DNA from: Phytophthora colocasiae
Lineage: Eukaryota; Oomycota; Peronosporomycetes; Peronosporales; Peronosporaceae
Direction of reading: 5' to 3'
Assembly (NCBI GenBank): GCA_018806915.1
Contig: JAGKQI010000101.1
Coordinates: 372,001-436,000 of the forward strand
DNA: 64,000 bases
Shown: one piece after another, positions 10,703 through 22,258 of the stretch
Layout: the number at the start of each line of letters is the position of its first letter
Numbering within the stretch: the first letter of the stretch is position 1
Translations under genes and position numbers: made by a program
Notes under the pieces: generated by a model
Database searches by the model: none
Seen by the model: the letters and a program-made list of their open reading frames with translations, nothing else
What the model was told of the DNA's origin: nothing

Positions 10703-11345
10703 CAGGGTGCTATGTTAGTACTTGTTGGTTAGTAGTACTATTAAAATGCAGGTAGAGTGATATTTGAGATAGTAATGATGAAAATTCCATGATAGTAGTT
10801 CTAAAGGGATAGCTATCAAAAAGCAGTGCTATAGCAGCAGCCTTTAAAACTCACCTCACCTGTCTAGTACGCTCATACCTCCTTAGTATATGCGACAGCG
10901 AGACTTAGCTTGACGTGCCGCTTCGCTTCATCTCCATTATCTGAAATTGTATGGGAAAGATGCTGCTCGAATAAATCCTGTTCATTGGACGATAAACACC
11001 GCCGACAGCGCTCTTTATCGAAGTGATAATTGTAGCCGAGCAATATAACCGGCAGTCGATGCCGCTGTTGATTTGGTGTGCAAAAGAGAAGATTGCCGCA
11101 GGTCTTCTCAGTTACCAGATAGCTAGGATTGTAAATGACTACACTGACTAAATAGTCAAAAACTAATTAGTGAACACTAATTAGTCCAAGGTCCACAAAG
11201 TAGGATTTCCGTAGCAATGATGTGCTGCACTGTCTGTAATCCGTTCCTAACTGTATTTCATCGAAGACCTCAGTCATTAGAAGAAAAACACTATTTGCAC
11301 TACTCCTCCACCACCCTCCCTCCACCCCGACTCGAACTGCTCGAA

Positions 11346-13189
11346 ATGCCGCCAAAAGGAAAGCCGACGTCTCCAATTTTTTGGGACCTCTTCAAGTTCG
11401 TGATACCGAAAGGCGATGGAAAGAAGTATCCGGACGTATCTTGTCCACATTGCAACAAGCTATTTCGCAGTGCTCAAGTCGGCAAACAAAGGACACGCAC
11501 GCTCTTGTTGCTTTCCCGCCGACATTAAGCAGAGGTATGCTCTCTCCTCACCACCGTCGACGCCCAAAAGGACGAAAAGGCGACGACCACTTGGGTCGCT
11601 ACGCTCACCATCTACAGCTCGGAAGGCCCCGCCCTAAACTCAACGCCTGCACGAGCACGGCCAAGCTGAGCTTAAGCTCGACTTGGCGATGGCATTTTAC
11701 GCGACAAGGATATCCTTTCGTGTGCTTGAAGATCCTAAAATGAAGTTGCTTTTTAAGCACCTTCGACCCGACTTCAAGTTACCTTCTCGATACAAGCTCG
11801 CGGGGCCCCTTCTTGATGTCACTTACAAACGGGAAAAGAAGAACGTGATCGATGCAATTAAAAATGAACTGTATGTGACTGTTGTTTCCGATGGTTGGGC
11901 CAATCCAAATAAGCAAAGTATAGTGAACTTTGTGATCACATCTCCGCGGATGAGCCCAGTGTTTTGGTCCTCTGTAGCAACTGGTGACAGTCAACACACA
12001 GAGAATTATATTGCCGGTCGAATTAAGGAGGCTATTGCTGAGATTGAGGCGATCATGAGGCCCGGCGCAGTCTGTGGTGTCGTGACGGACAATGCGAAAA
12101 ATATGAAGAAAGTATAGGAAGTGTTGAAGGATAACCGGCCAAATCTGACCTGCAAAGGGTGTGGAGCCCACATGATAAATCTTATTATGAAAGACGTGCT
12201 CGCGTTGGAGCCTGTGAAATATGTTCTCGTTAGTACAACGTGGTTGTCAAAGTTTTTTTTTGTAGGTATATATTACTTGACCACTCCGAGAAAACCCAGA
12301 AGGGATTGAGCTTTGAATCACGCCGCTGACTGTGTGTTGCCAGTTGTATACATCCGAAGCTTGCATGAAGAGTGCCCAGCGAAATAAGCACGTTATCCAA
12401 GCGGTTCTAGAAGACAGATCATTGGACTCTATTTATAAACAGAAGAAAACACACGAAAAAGCTTACTAAGGCAAGGGCTTTGGTGAGCGATGCTAAAATC
12501 TGGTCAAAACTCGATGCTGCGCTATTGCTACTTCATCCTATCCACGCATCCCTGGCGGATTTTGAGAGCGATGGTAGTTTTGTTTCTGCGGTCTTCACGC
12601 AGTTCAGACAACTATCGCGAAACAAGGTTTACCACGAAGAATTGGACAACAGCGTCCACCAGCTCCGATTTCTACAAGGCGAAATCCGCAATTTTATAAC
12701 GGCGAGAGAAGGATTTCATTACGCCTTTTATGAAAATTGGTTACCTGTTCGATCAACGACTAGATACGAGTTGTTTTTTTAGATGACGAACTTGATTTCC
12801 GACGCCGCTGCAATGATTTCATCTGATCCGGAAGAAAAACAAAAGGTTTCGGCTCAGATAATGCAATTTGTGACCGACAAATTGGCTTGGAGCGAAGACA
12901 AGAAGAAAAGATTCCAGTCTTATACACCATTGAATTGGTGGACAACGCATCAAACTAAATACCAACTCATGCGCCCACTAGCGATGCGATTGTTTGCATC
13001 CCCACGTCGTCTGCGGCAAGCGAACGTTCGTGGTCTATCCACGGCTTTATTCACTCCAAGCGAAGAAATCGTTTGACAGCAAACCGCGTGGAAAAGCTCA
13101 TCTTTATCTACACGAATCACAGCGGAGAAAACCTCGTCACGTTTGATTCATTTCCAGATGCACCTGGGAATGAAGATTCTCCAGAGTAA
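11346..13189 (+). pseudogene. hAT transposase with BED finger, multiply broken
   Basis: Pieces of one transposase in order across several frames: a BED finger (FWDLF, GKKYPDVSCPHCNKLF); the DUF659-like core (VTVVSDGWANPNKQSIVNFV, GVVTDNAKNM); CKGCGAHMINLIMKDVL; a helical middle (HASLADFESDGSFV); and the C-terminal dimerisation region, which from 13018 reads as S-E-R-S-W-S-I-H-G-F-I-H followed by RRNRLTANRVEKLIFIYTN. At least three frameshifts, plus a stop near 12115, interrupt it. The C-terminal hAT signature ends at a natural TAA (13187-13189). Confidence 0.85.
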
Positions 13190-13283
13190 ATCGGTACTGA
13201 GTGCTGTCTAGGTGGTTTGGTATTATCAAGATACTAGATAGATGTATGTAGTATTTGCTTCATCAATAAAGAGAACACCTCTA

Positions 13284-14115
13284 GTTAATACAATCTCGTC
13301 CATTTTTCTGACTTCTTATGGTCGCCATCCTTCTTTATCTTCTTCTCGAAGGGGCCGATGATCTTCTTGAATAGGGCATCATTAAGCTTCTCGAAACAGA
13401 CGCAGTCCAGATACACCAAGGCTCAATCTCAAGACGCGTCTGGACCTGAACCAGAAGGGAACGCTTGACACGCTCTGCGTCATCACGGAGATCCTGCAGG
13501 GCACGCTTGTCCAACGCGACGTCGAGCTTCTTGTCCATCTTTCACGCCTTGATGAACTACTGCATGAAACGCTGGTCGAATCCCTCACCTGACACTATTG
13601 GTGAGTCACCATTGGTAACTAGGACCTCGAACAACCCGCCATCAATGACAAGCAGCTTCCCACCGAAAGTACCGCCGCTCAAGTCGAAGGCCAGCACGTT
13701 CTTCTCTCTCTTTGCCTTCTTGTCAATACCGTAGGCAATGACAGCAGCCGTAGGCTCGTTATTGATACGCCGTACAATGAGACTGGTAAGGATACCGGCA
13801 TCCTTGGTAGCCTGACGGTTAGCATCGTTGAGGTAGGCAAGCACCATCACGACGGCGTCAAACACCTCTCGGCCAATGTAGCCCTCCAAAATCTGGTCCA
13901 TATTGGTCAGCACCATAGCTAACACCTCCTCGGAGACGAACTGACGCTTCTCACCCTTAACCTCCACCTCAATGAACGGCTTGCCTAGCCTCCACCGACT
14001 TGTCATTGTATTTGCGGTCAATGAGTCGCTCAACATCGAACAGCATTTTCTTCGGGTTGATCGTAGCGTGGTTCCCAGCACCGTCACCAATCCAATGCTC
14101 GTCGTTCGAGTCTTA
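13284..14115 (-). pseudogene. HSP70 (BiP/Grp78-like) gene fragment inside hAT element
   Basis: Read on minus, long stretches match ER HSP70: [61 protein letters not shown], a degraded phosphate-binding motif FDLSGGTFG (normally DLGGGTF), ATNGD-like [17 protein letters not shown], then DKRALQDLRDDAERVKRSL and NDALFKKIIGPFEKK, ending near MDEIVL. Only the nucleotide-binding half is present. Several frameshifts and substitutions in catalytic loops make it non-functional. Its position between the hAT transposase and the right terminus suggests capture by the element. Confidence 0.85.
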
Positions 14116-14648
14116 GGCGACTTGGCGCCTTAATCCCCCAGAGAGATTGACACGTTCTTCTCAATCAGACCCTAACGCTGCATCCCTTTTTTTCGAGTCT
14201 ACATCCATGCGCGCACCTTCAGGTCCGGTAGGAAGTGATAGCGTCCTCGAGGATTAAGGCGGTCCTCAAGCTTCATCTTGACGTCATTAAGCTGCAGGCA
14301 AAATATGTATCGATGACATAAATTTTTGTGTCCCATATATAATTGACGAAAAAAGAAACTAGGCACTAATAGAATGCCTAAAACGCGTTAGGACTAATTA
14401 GTGTACCTACTTTCCAACCCTATAGATAGCGCTCCAGAAATATTATCTACTGCGATACTATCTTCCGAAACAGTAGTAGATTCTGTGTCCTGGCCACTAC
14501 TATTCCAAATAGCATTTCAATCACATTTGCTACTATTTATAACTACAACCACACCCTGACTTGAGTGCTCCGATGGGTCGCCAATGTCAAAAGCAAGTTT
14601 ACCAGACTGTGCTCTCTGTTCACTTTCGTAGGGAATGAAGCACTTTAC

Positions 14649-15038
14649 TGCTTGTTTTTAGTACGGAGAGGGCTTCACCTCAACGACGCTTGGGGGTTTA
14701 TCACGCACTGGAAGAGCAATTCCTTTCTCAAAGTAAGCCTTTTCGTAAGTGGAGACGAGATAGGCATGGTGAAACGCTTTAAAGCAACGTTCCTCCTGTC
14801 AGAAAGTTCCTGCCCCGGTCACGCAATGCGACAAAGATATGTGCTAGACTCGGTGAAGTCGTGGTAACTTGGTATCGTAAAGTCTTCGTGATGGGGATAT
14901 GAGTGTACGTGTCCAAGGCAAGGAGGTTGTGATGGAGTAGGCTTGCTGTCGTACACGTTCTCTGTTCTCTACCGTAGCTGATAGTTTGATGCAGGCGTGA
15001 CAACAGTTGTCAGGTACTGCTTTTGGGACGGGTACTGG
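14649..15038. other. Segment present only in the right arm, origin unknown
   Basis: With 20504-20546 (beyond the Gypsy element) this makes about 430 bp missing from the left arm, where CTTT runs directly into TTATGGCCTCCGCAG. The Gypsy element inserted into it. Its right part has GGTACTGG/GGGACGGG repeats that could encode Gly-Thr runs (GTAFGTGTG). No termini or target duplication were found, so it may be an insertion here or a deletion in the left arm. Confidence 0.45.
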
Positions 15039-15339
15039 TGTGGTGTATCGCGGAAACGAGAAACACACAAGATTGGGGAACTGGCGGAGCTCCCAGGAAG
15101 GTTGCCTTGGTGTATTGCAAGTAAATAGCAAAGTGACAGGAATACTCTACTTCCTACAGTATTCTACGAGTGCGCCCTTGGTCCATTTGGTTGGACACGA
15201 CGCGTGTCAACACGAATGTCGTTATGCAATCACCATTGTCGAAATGCTAATCGATGTCAACACTATTCGCGTTATCATCTTCCTGCAAGTGTAGCTGGTG
15301 CTGGCTGTATGGATGCATGCATGCCTTGGCTGCACTACA
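15039..15339 (-). repeat. 3' LTR of Gypsy element
   Basis: 301 bp with TG...CA ends. Compared with the 5' LTR it has an extra 20 bp bounded by ATGC direct repeats (about 15222-15252), consistent with a microhomology-mediated loss in the other LTR. Confidence 0.93.
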
Positions 15340-15656
15340 CTGCCCCTCCAAGCCTAGTCCAGTTATACTTGAGGTAAAGCACAACTACTGAAATTGTTGG
15401 ATTTATGTACCCGGTTGTAGTGAGTGATGATCATATGTATCCATGTGCCCTACTATGTAACAAGTGTTACAGGTGCAACGTGTTGAAGTTGATTATACCG
15501 AATTGTTTTGGCTTCAATATGGCATGGATTGATCTCTAACTTTGGACATTATATTAAATCAATGTCTACTACATGGTAGTATGTGCGCTTTGGGCAATTA
15601 GAGAAAAAGTTGAATTTTGAAAAAACTACTGAAGCTTTTTTATTGTTTTTTTTTTT

Positions 15657-18600
15657 TCACTGGAGGTCCTTCCAGTACTTGCGCAGCTTAGCATCTTGCT
15701 TAGCAACGTATCGCCATAGTAGAACACCGACTTCTTTAGCTAGAGAAGTCAGAGGTTCCCATGAATCTTCTACAGACTCTAGGCCTTTCCAGCCAACTAG
15801 AACTTCGTAGTCTTTGATTGAGACGTTCCATCGATTCTGTTTGAGCTCATCGATCGCCAATATGATCCCTTGGGAAGCCACATGCTCTAGGATTTCCTCA
15901 GTAACATCTAGCTGACTGTCAGCATAGAACTTTAAACGTGATCCATGTACGTCAAACTCGTCTCCTGTCACTAAGTGACGGATTCTAAAGGAGTGAGAGT
16001 CTGCCCTGACCACTTTGTAGGGACCTTGCAATGTGACGAGGAGCTTGTTGCCCTTTTTTTCATCTACACGTGAGCGTAGGACGTAGTCACCTACGTCAAA
16101 GTTAACTACGTTCTCCCCCCGTTCCTTTTTTTTTTTGTTAAGGAGGCGTTGCTTCACACGTTGGTCCGCCATAGGCATGTGCATTGCACACAAACTCCTA
16201 CGCAACTCAGCTAGGTGCTTGTCAATCGCTGCCGAGTTGGTCGGCAGCGTGACAAGTTTTTTGGTGTCGGGGTGGTAGAACTCTGCTAGAGGTGACGGAC
16301 ATGGTAGCCCCGTAAATAGTTCCACCGGTGCTCGGTTGCCGAGCGAGGGTAGCGCCGTGTGGTTCAAACTCGCTTGAACCAAAGGCACGAGGTAGCTCCA
16401 GTCTTTAGTAGACAGCTTGTACTCCAGTGTCATAACCCGCAACACTTGAAGGATGTCGCGGTTAACCCGTTCCACAGACCCGTTGATCCATGGGCTGTAG
16501 GCTAGCGTGAAGTTTTGCTGGCTCTTGAGTCTTTTTGAGAGCTCTGAGACGACCTCTTTCTTAAAATGGCTGTCATTGTCACTTACCCACACTGGTGGGG
16601 CTCCAAATCGGCTGTGCCAGTCGAGTATGGCTGCGGTAGCAACGGCACTGTCCGCTGCGTCGCACACTACGAGCTCGCAGAAATGAGTTGCATGGTCTTT
16701 CAGCACCAGTAGGTACTTACTTTCACCAAAGGTCTCGCCTAGCGAAAGAAAATCCCAGTTTAGGGCCCCATTTCTCTCATTGCACTCAATTGTTTCGCTC
16801 CACGGCCGGCGGATCATCCTGCCACCTTTCACGTGAGGGCACAGCAGACAGGATGACACGAATGAATGGACGACGCCCCGGAGTTCGGGGATGTGGAAAA
16901 CCCGCCGTAGGTGATTCACCATGGCCTGCTCGCCGCGGTGGCCTTGGGCCCCGCAATGGGCGATGATACAGAGCCTCTGGATCAGCGCTGCGCACGCACG
17001 GGGAATCCAGATGCGTTTGGCCACACGTAGTACGCCGTCGGAACCTTTGGTCGCTGTTTGTGGGGCGGTGAGATGTTGCTGCGCCGTAGCTATCTCCTCC
17101 AACGACGGCCAAAGAAAACCGTCTTCGTCTAAGGGTCGCAAAACTTTCTTCGGAGTGGCCTTGGTCGCAGTGGCTTTTTTCTTCCGTCGCTATTGAGTAA
17201 ATCGCTTCAACTTGACCGTAGTAACAGGCTGGCCAGCCCACCGCGACAGCATGTCTGCCCACACGTTGGATTCGCCGTCCACATGTTCGATCATGTATCG
17301 GTAGCTCATCAGTTTTAGGGCCCAGCGTAGAAGTTTCCCCCGGATATGCTTCTTGATGGACACATCGGGCGCGAAGACGTGGATGAGATTCCTGTGATCA
17401 CAGAATAGCCTGAAAGGACGTGCACGTAGCAACAGGTAATCCAGCTTTTCACAGGCCACCACGATGGGATAAGCCTCTTTCTCGATCACTGTCCAGTTCA
17501 GTTGAGCTCCACGGAATGTCCCGCTTACACAGGTCAACAACTTGTGCTGCTGCCTTGTAATAGGCGTTTTCGAGTCATAGTTTGTTACCTGGGTAACGAT
17601 CACTGCAAACCCAGTGTCGGATGCATCCGAGAAAACACACGTGAGGGCTGCATCGTCTGGAAGCGCTAGGGTGGCTGTAGTTGCTAGTAGGTTCTTGATG
17701 CCGTCGTAAACAGTCTTCTCTGTCTCGTTCAAGTCAATCGTAATGCCTGCTGCCACGCGCTTTGTGCGCTTGCTATTAGCGAGGGCAGTATCTAGTCGCT
17801 GCTGCAGTGCGTCTACAGCACGCGCGTAGTCCGGTATAGATTCGCGCATCCAATTCGCAGCACAAAGGAACTGCTGCAGTTCCCCAGCCGTCGTTGGATA
17901 TGGCATTGACCGTAAGACATCGATTCTGTCAGGGTCATGCGAAATTCCTTCACTGCTGATGATTCGGCCACACCATTTTACCGTTTGTTGGTAAAGACTG
18001 CTTTTTTTCGCACTCAATTTGAGCCCTGAGGCTGCCACTAGGTCGAAGAACTCCTATAGTTTGGCTAGATAGGTCTGTATATCATCTGCAAATAAGAGGA
18101 TGTCATCGATCCAAATGACAATGAAACGGTACAAAAGCGAATCAAAGCATTTCTCCATCGTCTGCTGGAAGTGCACGGCAGCGTCACAGCATCCTTGCGG
18201 AACACGACGAGGAGTGTAGATTTTAGCGTCCGTGATGTAGGACATTAGCTCCTGACTTAGCTCATCTAATGGCAATTACCAGAAACCTTTGAGCAAGTCA
18301 AACAGCCCATAGTGCTGCTTGCCTCGCGTATACTCAAGCAGAGACACCATGTGTGGCATCGTACTGATGAGGGCTTCAATTAGGTCGTTGACGAGACGAT
18401 AGTCGCAAGTCTGCCTGTACTCATCGTCCGTCGTGCCATGCTTGCGCACCGGCAGTACGGGGCTTGCCCAACGGCTATTCGGGTTCTCAAACACCCAGCC
18501 GAGTCCAACAAGCTTGGAGTTGAACTCATGCAGAAAACTGCACACGGCTGGTGGATAGCGCCGGGGCTTGCTCTTCACAGCACTAGCACCGTCCTTGAGG

Positions 18601-20180
18601 CGAATTTTTAAAGGAGGAACGTTCGCTGGAGGGTCATCGCCAAGGTTCAATCTCCAGATGTCGTGTTTGAACACGACGCCGCGGAGTTGAGACTCTAATT
18701 CGCGAGGGAACCCGTGTTTGATCGCCGTGACTACCAATTTGTCGAGGGCTGACTTGAGCTCATCGCTAGTCGCTGGTATAGCAGGTCCAAATAGTTCGTC
18801 ATCTGCATCCTCAAATTCGCCCTCAAACTCTTCAGTACGCGCTGCTAGCTGTTCCAGCTGCCGGTCGATGTTAATTCCGAGGGTGTTTAGAACATCCTGC
18901 CCCAGAATGAGATCTGGTTCATTGTTTTCCATCACTAGGCACTCGACAGGATCATGGATAGTCACTGGACCCGCTGCGGCATTTAGCATCAACTTTAATT
19001 GCACAGAATCCGAGCAGGTGATTTTGTGCTCTCCAACGGCTTCGTTTACGACAGGGACCGCTAAAGTTGACACCACGACCGAACTATCAAACTTCTTCAG
19101 CTCTTCGACGTGATGCCTACTCAGAATGGTCCTATCGGCACCGGTATCAGCACAATAGGACACTGTCAACGCACCATTCAAAACAACAGTCTTGTCTTCG
19201 GCAGGCATACACTCACGCAGACGTTTGAGCCGCGCAGCTTGCTTTTTGCCTCCGTCGTTCCGTTGCGCACGCAGCTTTCGGCGAATGTCCGCCTTTTGCT
19301 CATCTGTTGCCTTCCCGCACTCGGAAAACCAATGCATGCCCTCACAGTGGGGGCATGGTGATGGAGGAACCTTGGGCCGCTCTAAGGTAGCTTTCGTAGC
19401 GGGTTTTGGGACGGCCTTAGTAACTTCACTGACAACGCGCTGTTTCTTAGGCGCTGCAGGGTTAACCCCACGTCCAGGTTGACGCCCCGTATCGCCACCT
19501 CGGTCACGCTTAGACCTCTTCAGGCTTTGAAAAGCTTTCTCTTGATCTAGAGCCTTTTGTAGGATCATATCATGGAGAACAACCTCGTCTTCCTTTGCTT
19601 TGCGCAATTGGAAGCGGATTGTTCTCTCTACTTCATCGCGGAGCGCTTGAGGCTCCAAAGATGCGATCAAGATGCGGCACAACTGTTGTCGCCCATCTGA
19701 ACCAGTGAAGAATTGGTGCCATCCATGTTCCTCAATGATGTCATGGCACTTCTTGAAGTACTGGATAACTCGTTCATTAACGTCAGTTTCTGACAAGTCC
19801 ATGTGAAGTTGCTCCCGCATCTCCACATCGATGTCGGGGACGTCGTTGTTTTTCACGCTGGCAATGATTTTGTCAACTTCGGCCAAAATGTGGCTGTCAG
19901 TGACATCTTCAATGGACATTTTCCAGCGGAGCATGCACCACATGCGAAGAAGTCCTTGATCGAAAGTGCTTTTTACAGGCACAATCACATCGCCGGCGTT
20001 ATCCTTGGCTCGGCTCCGTATAGTTTCTTCGTATTCACGACGATCACGACGCCACTTCACGAGCGCCGCATGCGAGGTGCTGGTCAGGCGAGGCGCGAGC
20101 GTCGGAGTGAAAATTGGGGTTGAAACGCGTTCATCATCGGCTTCTGGCGCGGATGTGTTGCTTGCTCGGGTCTTGGTCAT
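15657..20180 (-). pseudogene. Gypsy gag-pol polyprotein with three in-frame stops
   Basis: One unbroken frame of 1508 codons from the ATG at 20180, interrupted only by TAA (18276-18278), TAG (18054-18056) and TAG (17190-17192). Order: gag; a zinc-knuckle-like CPHCEGMHWFSEC; aspartic protease CADTGADRTIL; RT with TCDYRLVND and FIVIWIDDILLFA; RNase H with FSDASDTGFAV; integrase HHCC (HCGAQGHRGEQ ... SSCLLC) and catalytic WDFL, VWVSDNDSHF and GSVERVNRD; then a C-terminal chromodomain (YEVLVGWKGLESVEDSWEPL). The first stop falls where GFWQ-type RT motifs have Gln, and all three sites are one C-to-T change from CAA or CAG. There are no frameshifts, so inactivation is recent. Confidence 0.93.
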
Positions 20181-20217
20181 GTTCGTGTCTCGGCGGTTAG
20201 ACCGCTAAAGAATTCTT

Positions 20218-20498
20218 TGTGGTGTATCGCGGAAACGAGAAACACACAAGATGGGGGAGCTGGCGGAGCTTCCAGGAAGGTTGCCTTGGTGTATTGCAAG
20301 TAAATAGCAAAGTGACAGGAATACTCTACTTCCTACAGTATTCTACGAGTGCGCCCTTGGTCCATTTGGTTGGACACGACGCGTGTCAACACGAATGTCG
20401 TTATGCTAATCGATGTCAACACTATTCGCGTTATCATCTTCCTGCAAGTGTAGCTGGTGCTGGCTGTATGGATGCATGCATGCCTTGGCTGCACTACA
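20218..20498 (-). repeat. 5' LTR of Gypsy element
   Basis: 281 bp. Its inner end ACACCACA is followed in element sense by AAGAATTCTTTAGCGGTC before the gag ATG 38 bp downstream; no standard primer-binding site is recognised there. Confidence 0.92.
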
Positions 20499-20789
20499 AC
20501 TGGTTTCGGAACGGTCTGTCTATATGGTACTGGTTTTGAGAATACTCGTGGCCTCCGCAGTGTGTAGCCTACAACGACCCGTGCGAACAGCAAAAGGACT
20601 AAATCATCTCTTTCTTTCTCAAACTACGACGTTGTATCGGGTACAGTACATGCTGCGGACAGTAGATTGCTGGTGTGCTGGACCAGCAGTCGGTGTCAAA
20701 TGGAGACGCGCCAGCTGCGGTTGTGGTCATACCATCGGGTGGCATATTCACCCTCTGTGGCTCTCTCTACGGTTGTTTGCGTCTTGCCT

Positions 20790-21935
20790 GGGGAAATGTC
20801 AACAAACGTATAATTCGGCCGGTAAAGGCAAAAGACGTAGTTTTTGCGTCAGTAGGCGTATACGGTACACAGCTGCAAGAAAGTTGAGCAGAAGGCGTAT
20901 TAATTGTAGCCGATAATGCCAAGAAACGTACTCAAAGGCGGTCGTGCTGATTCCAACGCTAACAGATCAAGCGCTGGTAGCTTCGTCGGAGCTGATAGTT
21001 CAGGAGACGAATCACCCGGCAATCGATGAAACCACGAAGACGGAGGCAGCTCTAAACTATTTTCAGACAACCGCAACGGTCGCAGACAGAGTTACTATAT
21101 TCGACAAAACGACATATTCCCTTGGGGAGCATCCAAACTGTTGTGGAAGTTGTACTAGTACTGGAGACGTTCGAAATAGACATGAGGCGTATGTATGCAC
21201 TGCTCTCTCGAAATGCCCGTTGGCCATGGATTTCGCCATTTGCTACCGCTTCAATTCGTCAAGGCGATGTGTAGTTGAATGCTGGATAAAGCCTACCAAA
21301 GACAGCAGAATGGAAGGCAAAAGATATGACTGTGACCCCCAAGTGCATGGATATTTACGAAGTGGAGTCGAAGGAAGCTGGACACTATCAAGTACAACAT
21401 GCATCACACGATGTCAGCTACGTCGTTCGAGACACGAACAGACTCGCAATGCGCGTCAGGCATCGAGTCACACTGAGCGTTAAACACAATACTTGTGTCA
21501 GTACAAAGTCCCATGCCGACACTTGATTGCAACGCTTAATAGCCGCGGTAAACTCGATGCAGTGTTCGACTATTTCGACAGCGTGTACACTATTGCAAGT
21601 TACGTGAAGGCATTTGCGAACAAGGTGGTGAACATCCAAGATCTGATAAAAGATAACTCACGTTACCACCACGGCTTGCACCAAGACGGGGTCGACCAAC
21701 GACCAAAGTAACGGCGAGGTTGGCAACGGGGGAACTGGTTATCGCTGTGGTAATTGCAGTCAAGTTGGCCACAACAAGAAGACATGCAAACGACGCAAAC
21801 TCAGCTAACACATTTGTCACGTTGTGCCAATAAACGTATACGGTATTACCGCCTGAAAGAATTCGATCGGTAAGGGGCAGGGCGTACGTATTTTGACGAA
21901 AAAGCATACGTTTATACGTTTGTTGACATTTCCCC
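20790..21935 (+). mobile_element. MULE transposon 2 (1146 bp) inserted in the right arm
   Basis: Inverted ends GGGGAAATGTCAACAAACGT are flanked by direct 9-bp copies of GTCTTGCCT (20781-20789 and 21936-21944). The same GTCTTGCCTTCCTATC sequence is continuous in the left arm, which proves the insertion site. The sequence is unrelated to MULE 1. Internal remnants are those of a transposase C-terminus. Confidence 0.92.
20944..21810 (+). pseudogene. MULE 2 transposase remnant (SWIM and CCHC fingers)
   Basis: Fragments in two frames. The clearest are YEVESKEAGHYQV, then a SWIM-type finger CQYKVPCRHLIATLNSRGK (frame change just before it), then FDSVYTIASYVKAF, and finally a zinc knuckle YRCGNCSQVGHNKKTCKRRK ending at a natural stop near 21808. 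The catalytic DDE region is not recognisable, so the element depends on another transposase or is dead. Confidence 0.7.
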
Positions 21936-21966
21936 GTCTTGCCTTCCTATCATACCGCACGAAATG

Positions 21967-22191
21967 TGTGAACAACGGCAGTTGGCGTCTGTCGTGTTCC
22001 AAGTTTCTCTTCGCAGTTGAAGTGGTGATTTCGGACTTGTTAATGCTGAGTCTCGTCGCAGAGTATATTTACGTTTAGTATTGTATACTGTAGCTGATAA
22101 CAGAGACTGCGCTCAGTCGTAGTTCTCTCGCAATCCCAATTGTGCTGAGTGGGCGAGCAGTTGTTTGTGTCTTCTGTGCCTAAAGCTAACA
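21967..22191 (+). repeat. 5' LTR of Copia element
   Basis: 225 bp, TG...CA ends. It lacks the CTAC/CCTA-type 4-bp insert found in the 3' LTR near 27412. Confidence 0.93.
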
Positions 22192-22258
22192 GGTACTGAG
22201 CCCAAGCGTTCGAAGACCGTGAGAACTAACACTCTCAGGCTTCAGTGTTGCCTTCTCT

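Larger units (their letters stand above)
10703..14558 (+). mobile_element. Degenerate hAT element in the centre of the palindrome
   Basis: Termini are CAGGGTG at 10703 and its complement ending at 14558; the match is only 7 bp and no 8-bp target duplication is evident (GTCACAAC against ACTTGAGT), so the borders are tentative. A second inverted pair, ACACTAATTAGTCC, lies inside at about 11173 and 14402. The content is clear: a broken hAT transposase on plus and an HSP70/BiP fragment on minus. TAGTAGT-type short repeats occur toward both ends. Confidence 0.65.
15039..20498 (-). mobile_element. Ty3/Gypsy LTR retrotransposon with chromodomain
   Basis: 5460-bp element transcribed on minus, flanked by direct ACTGG duplications (15034-15038 and 20499-20503). 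LTRs are 301 bp and 281 bp; in element sense they begin TGTAGTGCAGCC and end GATACACCACA. A purine tract (GGAGGGGCAG) abuts the 3' LTR. The coding region follows the order gag-protease-RT-RNase H-integrase-chromodomain. LTRs differ by about three substitutions plus one 20-bp indel, so the insertion is fairly recent but older than the Copia and gag-only elements here. Confidence 0.96.

Noticed and set aside
10695..14566. 8-bp target duplication for the central hAT
   Set aside because: GTCACAAC and ACTTGAGT do not match; borders left tentative.
15007..15294. 95-codon ORF across the Gypsy LTR edge
   Set aside because: It joins host sequence to the LTR by chance and is not preserved at the other LTR.
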